From Helochares maculicollis (Eukaryota; Arthropoda; Insecta; Coleoptera; Hydrophilidae), in NCBI GenBank assembly GCA_033557835.1, contig JAWQRO010000015.1, positions 1 to 64,000 on the forward strand: 64,000 nt of DNA, written 5' to 3'. The position numbers and the translations under genes were made by a program. Positions 12,201 to 23,700 of the stretch are shown one piece after another. The notes under the pieces were generated by a model. It had not been told where the DNA came from and ran no database searches. It saw nothing but the letters and a program-made list of their open reading frames with translations. Positions within the stretch are counted from its first letter, which is position 1. Each line of letters begins with the position of its first letter.

Positions 12201-15200
12201 TGGATATTAGAAGGTAAGGTTGACGCTCTTATTAGCAAAATGTTTGTGGATGTTTTAATTTTTGGTTAACATTTTTAATAGCGGAATGTTTCTGGATGTT
12301 AGAAGCTTAAGTTGACGCTCTTGACTGAAGAGCGAAGCTCGAAGCGGCTGCGCCGAAGGCGCAGCTTACACATTATGCAGATGTTAGAAGATTTTTTACT
12401 TTCTTAAATAATTCTAGATGTGAGAAGCTTTTAATAGCGGAATGTTCTTAGATATTAAAAAATAAGATTAAAACCCTTAATAGCAGGATGTTTCTGGATG
12501 TTAGAATCTTAGATTGACGCTTTTAATAGCAGAATTTTTTTGAATCTTAAAATCTTAGGTTGACGTTCTTAGTAGCGGAATGTTTCTGGATGTTGGAAGC
12601 TTAGATTGAGATTCTTAATTGAAGAGCGAAACCAAAATTGGCTGCGCCGAAGGCGCAGCTTACACGTTATGCAGATGTTAGAAGATTTTTTTATTTGATT
12701 GAATAATTCTGGATGTTAGAAGCTTAGGTTGATGCTTCTAATAGCAGAAGGTTTCTAGATGTTAGAATCGTGGATTTACGTTATTGATAGTGAAATATTT
12801 TTGGATGTTAGAAGGTTAGGTTGACGCTTTTAATTGAAGAGAGAAGTTTAAATCGGTTGCGCCGAAGGCTCACCTTATACCCTTTGCAGATGTAAGAAGA
12901 TATTTTTACTCTCTTGAATAATTCTGGATGTTGAAAGCTTAGGTTAACGCTCTTAACAGCCGAATGATTTTAGATGTTCCAATCTTCGCTTGACATTCTT
13001 AATAGCGAAATGTTTCTGGATGTTAGAATCTTAGGTTGACGCTTTGAATTGAAGAGCGAAGCTCGAATCGGCTGCGCCGAAGGCGCAGCTTACACGTTTT
13101 ACTGATGATAGAAGATAACATTACTTTCTAGATTAATGATGGTTTTATGTCGCGTTTCGATTGAAATTAACGTTTCAGAAGAAGAGCAATCTTCTAACAT
13201 CAACAAAACGTGTAAGCTGCGCCTTCGGTGCAGCCGCTTCGAGCTTCGCTCTTCAATTAAGAGCGTCAACCTTAGCTTTTAATATCCAAAAACATTCCGC
13301 TTTTAAGAGCGCCAACTTAGGTTGGCTTCTAAGCATCTAACATCCAAAAATATTCGAGAGCATCAACTAAAACCTTTTATTATGTATCATATTGACTCCA
13401 ATTGTTAATACATGAAGCAATGCTGTTGTCGATACAACTATTTTAAGGGAATTTATTAATTTTGTTGATACTTTTAGTAGCAGAATGCTTCTAGATGTAA
13501 GAAGCTAAGGTTAACGCTCTTCATTGAAGAGCGAAACTCGAATCGGCTGCGCTAAAGGTGCAGCTTCCACCTTGTGTAGATATTAGAAGATATTTTTTAA
13601 TAGTCGGTTGATGCTCTTAGTTACACGTTTTGCTCAAAATTTTGATTTGTTTCTTCTTTTGAATCGTAAATTACAATAATATTAATGTAGAAAGTGAAGT
13701 ATCCTCTAACATCTGCAAAACGTGTAAGCTGCGCCTTCGGCGCAGCCGATTCGAGTTTCGCTCTTCAATTAAGAGCGTCAACCTTAGCTTTAGCATCCAG
13801 AAACATTCCGTTAATAACAGCGTCAACATCTAGAAGCATTCTACTGCTAAAAGTATCAACAAAATTAATAAATTGCTCTAAAATAGTTGTATCGACAACG
13901 GCATTGATTAATGTATTAGACAATGGAGTTATTATGATATGTAATAAAAGGTCTCAGTTGACGCTCTTAGTAGCAGAATATTTTTGGATGGTAGAAGCTT
14001 AGGTTGAAGCTCTTAATAACGGAATATTTTTTGATGTTAAAAGCTTAGGTTGACGCTCTTAATATCAGAATGTTTGTAGATGTAAAAATCTTAGGTTGAC
14101 GCTCTTAATTGAAGAGCGAAGCTCGAAGCGACTGCGCCGAAGGCGCAGCTCAGACTTTAGGAGATGTTAGAAGATAACTTCACTTTATAGATTGTAGAAG
14201 ATATAGAAAATCAGAATGTTTTGAGAATTTTGGAGATGTTAGAAGATATTTTTACTTTCACTATTAATCCTGGATGTTAGAAGCTTAGATTGACGCTCTT
14301 AATGGCAGAATGTTTGAGTATATTAGAAGCTTAGGTGGACACTCTTAATAGCGGAATATTTCTGGATGTTAGAAGCTTAGGTTGACGCTCTTAAAAGCAG
14401 AATGTTTTTGGATGTTAGAATCTTACGTTGACGCTTTTAATTGAAGAGCGAAGCTCGAACCGGCTGCGCCAGAGGCGCAGCTTAAACTTTTTGCAAATGT
14501 TAGAAGATATTTTTACTGTTTTAAATAATTCTGGATGTTAGAAGCTTACATGATACTCTTAATATTAGAATGTTTGAGTATATTAGAAGCTTAGTTTGAC
14601 TCTCTCAATAGCAGTATGTTTGTATAAGTTAGAAGTTTAGGTTGACGCTCTTAATATCAGAATGTTTGTAGATGTAAAAATCTTAGTTTGACGCTCTTAA
14701 TTGAAGAGCGAAGCTCGAAGCGGTTGGGCCGAAGGCGCAGCTCAGACGTTAGGAGATGTTAGATGATAACTTCACTTTATAGATTGTAGAAAATATAAAA
14801 AATCAGATTGTTTTGAGAATTTTGGAGATGTTAGAAGATTGTTTTATTTGCTTGAATAATCTTATTTTGATGCGGAGATTCGATGGTTGTTCAAAAAAAT
14901 AAATAAAATCAGGTTAAGTTGAGGAGCGTTAGGTATCGATTTTGAACTAAGAGTACGACCGTTAATTTTGCCTGTAATTTATTATTACGCGTTTTCGGGA
15001 GAGCGGAGGCACTGCAGATTTTTGCCTCAGCTTGACATAAGCGATCCAGCGTGATAAAAGCAATCTGTTGCTTGAAAGTACTCAGTGTGATTGAGTTGCA
15101 AAATCACATTGGCATTAAATTTTTTACCTTTGGTACTTGCGAATGTCCATTCAGGAACTCGAGGTAGCCTTGAAACAATTTTTATTTTTGATTAGGTTAT

Positions 15201-17695
15201 TAAGTAGACACAGACACACTTATAAATTCATTCTTTTGCGCTCCAAGCTTGTAGAAATGAATTCTAATGACTATTATTTCATCCAAGTTTAAATGATTTG
15301 CTTGCATGTAGGCGAGTTGCTTCTAGTTCTTTCATGGTTTCAGACGGCGCGTATAAGGAGTCGATGGGCAAATTTACGAGCTACCTGTTTTCATCGACCC
15401 CTCCTTTGGATTTGAGCTACCAAAAAGGGGTGTCGAGCAAATGTCGGGCGGCTAGTCGGAAATATTTGGATAATCTGAAGGAGTACCAACTTTGGGCCCT
15501 CAAAAGTGAGTGTTTGGACATCGAGGGGATGTTTTATTGCTGACTTGCGTTTTTGAACGCATTTATTTTTAGTGTACGACTCGACAGCAAAGGTTACATC
15601 TGGAATTTTGAATGGGAATATCAATCAATTCGGAGATTTCGATATGTGCCTGGAGTCAAAATCCGACGGTGGAGAGATCTACGGGAAGTACTGCCTGGCA
15701 TCGGTACAATTGGATTTGCCCAGTAGTCCGTACGTTGCTGGCATTTTGAGGCTGATTCAGTCGCATTACGCCTTTAAGAGCAATCTCAATGATGTATGTT
15801 CAATGATTTAGATTTTATATAAACGGAAATAAGTATTGTATGTAATTATATAATTGGTACTAATACTAAAAAGTTGTTAAAGACCAGAACGTAGCAGAAT
15901 TTCTAACGAGGGTGCTAATTGTAGTACCAGTATTAGTATTGTAAGATAATAAAAATTAGCGTTTTGCAGCCAGGTCATCGAGTGCCCCGTTTTTCAAGCA
16001 TAAATTGGGGCATTTGTATACCAGACGCCTGCTCGAACGAGGAGTTGGAGATCGTGATGAGGGAAGTTCTGGACAGGCTGTTTTCAGGTACTAACGTTGA
16101 CTACCAATTGAAAGTCTCCCCCGAGATGTGCCAGACCAGCAGGGACAAAACCATCCCGATAACTGCATTTCTTTTCGGGTACTACTCAAAACATAGTTTT
16201 TTCAAGTCCATCAATTCAAAATTGAAGCTCGTTTTGTCTTATTAAAAATGTAACTAACACAAAATGTTGCAGGGCTTTCTTTTTTGGACTGATCGGAATG
16301 GGACTGCTAATCGGAGCATATGATTTTTTCATCCCCGGAGAGAAAAGTACGTAATGCTCTTAAGAAACTTGTATATCTATTGTTGGTTATTATTGTTTTG
16401 CAGATGCATATTTAGCAGCGTTTTCTTTTAAAAAGAACGTGGAGTCCCTGTTTTCCCCTTTTGTGGAGGAAAGTCCAACTGACGACATCGATGCTCTCCA
16501 TGGGATCAGATTCATCAACTCCATAATGCTAATATTCGCCCACAAATCAATGGCTATATTTTTCGTTCCTTACATGAATCGGACTGAGATGACTGAGGTA
16601 GGTGGCTTCTGTCATTTTTTAAAACATCAGAACTCGTCATGTCATTTCTGGATTATCGGAAACTTCAGCAATTGACAGGATTCAGTATGATTGTTAAGTC
16701 TTCAGGACTGTAACGATTAGTAAAGATGAAGATTCTCTCTTTAATTTCAATATTCTAAAGCTGTCGTTTTTAAATCCATAAAATGTTGGCTGTAGAGCAT
16801 TCTCCTCATAAATCTAGGATGCGTGCATCTATACAACAAAGCCAGCTGCAAACAAATGACGAACATAACACAGTTTATTAAACAGATGACAATCGATATA
16901 AAAAAATGCTAATTTCATAACGAAACGGAAGCTTACCGGATTGGAAAATAGTGCAAAGAATCTTCTAGTGGAATTAATACTCCACAAAAATGCTTACAAT
17001 AGTACATTGTGTAATTTTTTGAATGCGAAACCATACTAAACAAACACCATCGGCGGCTTTAATAACATAAATAAATGTAGCACCAATTAAACTTAGTATG
17101 TCTTCTGTCTGTCTACAAGTGGGCAAATTTCTTTAGAGTAAGCAAGTGAGAGGGACCTACCTCAACATAAAACCGATGTTTTCGAACGTTCTTGATCCCC
17201 AAATGCAACTTTTTCTAACCAGGTTAGCAGAAGTTGGAAGAGGCGCAAGATCGTTTACCGAAATGTTCTCATTTCTGTACAACAAAAATGCACCAACTAA
17301 CTAACTATTCGGCCTAGCAAAGCCAAACAAACAATGGCACTAAAAATATGCGCTATTCTTTCCTCCTTTCTTCTGAAGCCTGGCAGGCATCCTCCATTGT
17401 CTTTATTTCTTGCTTTTATTACGTCCACTAATCAAGTTAAGGTTAAAACAAACTTGTTTGAGAGACGAGAATGTCTGATTTTTCATTAGGAGACTATGAA
17501 ATCAAGAAGTAATTTAACTACGACTGCGAACTTTACATTTTTTCTCTAACTACAGAACACTGTAATCCGTAACGCATATGCGCGCTCGTAGATGTCGCAT
17601 TCCTTACTTCACAAAGCAACCAGAAATTCTCACCAAATACATTTATTAATGATCGAATATATTTAATATTGATTGAATATGTATAATAATATATG

Positions 17696-17740
<45 letters not shown>

Positions 17741-20700
17741 CTGACGATCTTGAAAGAAGTTTTTAACAAAGAGATAACTAATAATACAAATAGTCCAACT
17801 AAAGTAGTTCAATGTTCAAGGTATATCATTAATAAAAAGAAGTTAATCGCCAAAAGATTTCTATAGAATTTAAAAATTCCGCAGAAGCTAATTATTTTGT
17901 TAGCCATGGTAATTCTTTCTTACCAAATCTCGAAATTTTCATCCCAACGCATCTCGTAACGTGTTCGGGCTTAGTGATGATAGACGAAGAGCTGAAAGCA
18001 AAATATATTGATATTAAATCACGTATGGCTCAGGTATGGCACGTAGAATTAACAAAAAAATTAAAGGTTCAAATCCAGCAGAATATAAACCTTCTGCTTG
18101 GATGATACTCAATTTTAAGGGTACGTTCCTCCCCAAAATTTGCTTACCTTTACGAAAATATACTGGAAGTTAGTATTTATATAAGAAATGTAGTTATCTG
18201 TACAAATTGTTGCGATTATGAACATATGATGAAAAATTGTAAAGCCTCAAGGCCAAGATGTGCCAAATGTGGACACGAAAAAGAAGAATGTAAGTAACTT
18301 TTCCAATCCTGCCTGCAAGGGTAACCACTCCCCATTGAGCCCCGACTGTCCTGAATTTAAAACTCAGAAGAGAATTAAAGAAATAATGGCCATAGAAAGT
18401 CTATTATTTTTTGAAGAAACATTCATGGAATCCAAAGCAAATCTAATAACTCACCTTCAAGCTCACAACTAAGAAATAACATTATCTTTCATCCGTAACA
18501 TTTTCCAGAATTAAAAAAGAAATTGTACAATTCAGACAAGAATTCTGGAGTCTCCCAACCAAAGTAAGAGAAAATTATGACTTCTAAACTTTAGCTCTTC
18601 TTGGCCAAATCAATATCCCAAAAGACCTATTATAAACCCAACCTTCAACAAAAATAGAGGTTCCTTATCAATTTAAAATTTTCCCCAATTGATGCTATAA
18701 ATCATCCCTCAGATTTCCAAGCTATTGCAACAAAAGTTGAAGACACCATAGACAATCCACCAAATAACGTCATAGAACTAGAATTATTTTGAATTGAATG
18801 ATAAGTTATCCTGCACAAGAATTGGTCAAGGTCAACAGTTGAGTACTTGCATTTTCCTCCGAAAACATATTCTACAAGATGGGAAATGATTGACGAAAAC
18901 TTGGGCAGCGACCAAATCTGAGAATAAGGATGGAGGGAAGACACGTAGGGGATGGTTCCCAGGTATTGTCCACAAGGAAATCAAACACTAAATTGGCAGA
19001 TTGGAATTTGCGGTTAAAAACTCTGACTACAGCCCTGGACTAGACAGGATAACCTATGAAATGATCTACAAATTACCAACTAACGTTAAGGAAGATATCT
19101 TAGATGCTTCATACTGAAAAACATGTACCGGAACTCCTTAAAAGCATTGTTGTGTACCCGATCGTCAAACCAGGAATAGTTATAGGCTTATCTCATGAAC
19201 TCCTCCATCGCGAAACTCCTGGAAACGATAATCTCTAATAGACTGAACTGGTTTTTAGAAAACAAAGAACTTTTCAGTGACTGTCAGGTAGGATTCAGAG
19301 GTGGAAGGGGTGTCTCGGGTGCATTGGCTTTATTTACATCATCTATTATCAACAATCTATCAGAGAATGTAACCACTGTGGCCTTATTTTTGGACATAAA
19401 TGCAACTTATGATAACGGTAACCCTTTGATTCTTACGGATATGTTACTAATTGACGCCCCCCTCCTCCTCTGCTGATTTGATTTACTCCTTGTTGACGGA
19501 CAGGTAAGTATATTGTATCTCGGTTGGACCCCCAGAAACTTCAAAAGGCATTCTTTAGGGCAGCCCTTTAAGCTCAACATTGTTCAATTTTTAGGTGTTG
19601 GAATTAATTCGTAGCGTTTGATGAGAAATGGCGTGGTTATTACAGTGTTCTGTTTTTACCTTCAGAAACAAATTTATCGTTAAACAGCTGTTATTGGGTA
19701 CTGTTTTTACGAGGCATCTTATTTTTAATTGTTAATAACAACAAATGGCAGCTATTTAATTATGTCGAAATTTTTACAAAATAAAGTGTTTTTGCGGATA
19801 GTTTTATTACATTATTTTAATATGAACAAAAGTGCTGCAGAAAGTCATCGGATTTTAGTAGAATTTTACGGTTTACAGTTTTAGCTGATCAAACGTGTCG
19901 GAATTGGTTTGCGCGTTTTAAGAGTGGTGATTTTAATTTAGACGACAAGGAACGACCTGACCAGCCAAAAAAATTTGAAGATAAAGAATTGGAGGTTTTA
20001 CTCGAAGAAAATTTATGTCAAACACTTCAAGAGTTGTCTACATCTTTGGAGGTTGATTTATCCACGGTAGGAAAACGCCTTAAAGCTTTGGGAACGATCC
20101 AAAAGGAAGGAAATTGGGTCGCATATGAATTAAAACCGAGAGACATTAAAAGACGTCTTATGACTTGTAAACTACTGCTTGCACGGTACAAAAGAAAAAG
20201 TCTTCTACATCGTATTGTTACTGGCGATAAAAAATTGATATATTACGACAATCTGAAACGCAGAAGATCATGGGTTAAGCCCGGACAATCATCATCATCA
20301 GTGGCAAAACGCAATATTCATGGATCTAAGCTCCTCCTTTGTATTTGGTGGAATCAACAAGGTGTGGTCAATTATGAATTATTAAAACCCAATGAAACCA
20401 TCACTGAGCATCGCTACCGGTTACAATTTATGCGTTTAAGTCGTGCATTGAAGGAAAAACGGCCGGAATGGAGCAAATGGCACAATACAGATATTTTACT
20501 GCACGACAATGCTCGACCTTACGTGGCAAAACCAGTGGAAACATTGAAATGGGAAGTCTTAATCAACCCGCCGTGTTCTCCAGATATTGCCCCTTCGGAT
20601 TACTACCTGTTTCAATCAATGGCTCATGGTTTATCAGGGGAAAAATTAACATCTTATGAGGATTGCAAAAATTGGATCGATTCATGGATTGCCTCCACGG

Positions 20701-23700
20701 ACGAAGAGTTTTTTCGATGGGGTATTCGACAGTTACCTGGAAAATGGGAAAAAATAGTGGCAAGCGATGGGCGGTATTTACAATAATATAATTTTTTATT
20801 TTCATTTCAAATAAATCGTTATTTTTTAATAAAAAACGCTACGAATAAATTACAACACCTAATAGTATATTTCGAAAATTTGGATAGATCTACATAATTG
20901 CATCATGAGCAGCTACGCGGACGACCTAGTTCTATTGACGCGTGGTGAGACTCCGGAACAACTGTTGAAATCGAGCCAGTATATTTATGATCTAATCAAT
21001 GAAAAACTATTTGATCTAGGATTGACGATCTAAAGAACAAAAAGCAAATTTATGATCTCTTCCAAGGCCATAAAACTTTCGACTACGAATTAACCATGGC
21101 CGATGAAAGATTTGAAAGAGTCAAAACAAAGGCGCAAATCCTAGTATCATGCTAAACATATACAAATCTTTGGTAAGGACTCATCTAGAATACAACACTT
21201 TTCTTATTTCCGGGGAACTTCAAGTTGTGCTTGGGCCTGATGAAATCCACATCAAATATAATTCCTAACTGTGAGGCTGGACTCCCCCCCAATTAGAAGA
21301 AGAGTAGAATACCTCGCATTTACAACAAAAGTCCTTCGGAGGAACCAAGAAACTCTATTCAAAACAATGGTTGATTCCAGCAATTTAATTAACAATAGAA
21401 CATTTTGGAGAAAAAACTATGTACCAGTGGTACCAAAATCTTTTAAGCACAACTTGAATGAGACTAAAGTAAGAACGTACAATATTTCTAACACCAATAA
21501 GATTCCCCTGATGGGAATGATATCCAAGTACAACATTAAAGTGAATACAAGAAAAAATGCATAAAAGAAATGACAGAAAAGTGGCATAATGAGTTCCCAA
21601 ATCGTACGAGAGAAGTTCTGGTATTTGCATCAAGAACAAGAACAGGCCATTTGATGACCCCTAAACATTTTTACAAAATTGGAATTAAAGACCCTCCCCT
21701 TTGCGGATGTGGTAACGTTGGGGATTTAAATCATATTTTGATGCCCTCACCATGCTATTGAAGTAAAAGATCTGATGCAGAAATTGATTGAACAAAAACA
21801 TTTCTTACCTATATCAATATACACATTATTGAGCGTTCCGCCGTGGACTACGGTATATAAACAGTGCAAATTCCTGACAAAATTAAGAATAAATTATAAC
21901 AATTATAATTAAACAAAACCACACTTACCTTTTACCTTAATTCCTGAATTTTTATAGTGGTCCTGCTTAACCTGAAAATCGCTATTATTGGTTTCTTGGC
22001 GTGAAGCAATCATCCATTCAGTATCGTTGCACCAGTTGCCTAGTCTCCAGTTAAATAGTGGCCAAATAAGAGCGATTTGTTGGTTGTACCTGTGCAGCTT
22101 CCTGCGCTCCTGTTAAAATGTTGGTAAAATAGCGTCTTCGGCGGTTGTGTGTCGTCCTCCGAGGTTGTGCGGTTTGACGCTTCGGACGCAAAATTCGCCG
22201 TTTTCTATCAGGTTCATAGGAACCACAAGAGTTTTTCCTGAGATGTTCCCGAACCGCTGCGGTTTCGCTTCTTATCAACTTTCCTTCCTTCAACCGGTCC
22301 GGCTTGGTTGCTTTGCGACTAGCGCAATTCAGCAAACAGACTGATTAAATTTGTTTAGGAATGCCGCCACCCGGACGATTTTTTCTTTCCGCTATTGCAC
22401 GGCGATGATGAGGAGCCCCGAAGCGGGACGTCCACGGGCATCGTCGTGGTTCTAAATTTTAGACCAATCCGCCCGCTGGAGATCGGTTTGGTCCACTCTG
22501 ATTGGTAGGGGCTAAAGTTTCGAATGCGTTGCGTGGGTGACGGAGTTGGAGAATAACCGTAGATTTCGAGGGAAATTTCCCTATTTAACGATAGGAAAGC
22601 ATGAATGGAGAAGAGGTCGACCGAAGAGTTTCGCGCACGAAATGTGCTGGATGGCCAATTACTAGTCACGAGCGTCAGATGATCCATTACTTTGCGTAAT
22701 GTTGGTTGCCGCGCTCGCAGGCAATATCAGACCTTAGACTCGGTTGTTGCATTATAATACTTAATGCCCATCCAGATTGCAATATTTGCATTTTGGAAAC
22801 TTTGACTGTAATTGGTATGCCATCAAGCTAAACTTCAACTAAACTGTATTGAGAAGGGCAAAATTTTAATGCGCTCAGTTGACAGAAAATAGTTGGATTT
22901 ATTAAACAAGATTTGTCATTCAAAGCGGAAGAATCGTTCATCCTGTTGGAATACTAGATAAAGCAACTCAATATCTCGACAAAACTGAACTAAATCAGTT
23001 CAAATAATCGATTCATATGATCGGATCAGTACGATTGATAACCAATTGCAATCGTTCCATGCGAGGGTTTCACCGAGTTGGATTGTTTTAGACTCTGGGA
23101 AGGCGATGGACGGTGCTTGGCCGTGCCGCCAGTCTATACACAGACCCTTTCATCATGATTTCGGGGACCTTGACGGCGCATTCCTTGCTGGGCAAGCTGC
23201 AGAAGTCCGGAAAAATCAGCATACGCCAGGAATACATCGCAAGGCTGATCAGGATAGTCCCAAATTTTGCCGCTGTGATTTTATTTTGTACCTTCGTGCT
23301 ACCTTACTTGGGCTCCGGGCCCCTGTGGAACTTGGTCGTGACTCACCATGCCGACATTTGCAAGCAGAACTGGTGGAGGAACATGTTGTTCATCCACAAC
23401 TACTTTGGATTTCAGGACATGGTAACGTAAAATCATCATTACTTTAAACCTAGAATGACATTTTTATAATTCTTTCACTGTAGTGCTTGACTCACACGCA
23501 CCACATCGGCATCGACACCCAGTTATTCTTCCTCTCGCCCTTTTTAGTGCTTGCTTTGTGGAAATGGCCCAAAAAGGGGGCCATTGGTTTAGTCACAGTA
23601 GCTGTGGTGTCTACCTTCATGAGGTACTACGTTACCTACACTGAGAATTTATCCAATTACGTATATTTCGGCACATCGTAAGTACATTCTTGATCCTCTC

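Larger units (their letters stand above)
17880..21900 (+). mobile_element. Degenerate non-LTR retrotransposon (Jockey/I-type LINE)
   Basis: Gag-like remains at ~18060-18480 show SAWMILNFKGTFLP, CCHC-type knuckles (CTNCCDYEHMMKNC, CAKCGHEKEEC) and SPDCPEFKTQKRIKEIMA. The endonuclease region is mostly missing. Reverse transcriptase begins near 18990 (SDYSPGLDRITYEMIYKLP) and continues with SIAKLLETIISNRLNWFLEN, FSDCQVGFRGGRGV and the YADD box at ~20912. A C-terminal Cys block typical of this group follows (DPPLCGCGNVGDLNHIL, ~21690). Frameshifts and stops are frequent, so the copy is dead. A mariner interrupts it at 19594-20859. It lies in sense orientation in intron 6 of NRF gene 1. The exact ends were not determined. 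Confidence 0.85.

Noticed and set aside
12061..14870. Appearance of a CRISPR-like or regularly spaced repeat array
   Set aside because: Eukaryotic intron; units are continuous without unique spacers, and arms are inverted.
22051..22687. Minus-strand ORFs of 94 and 110 residues
   Set aside because: The CpG-rich composition lowers stop frequency; no recognisable domain was seen.
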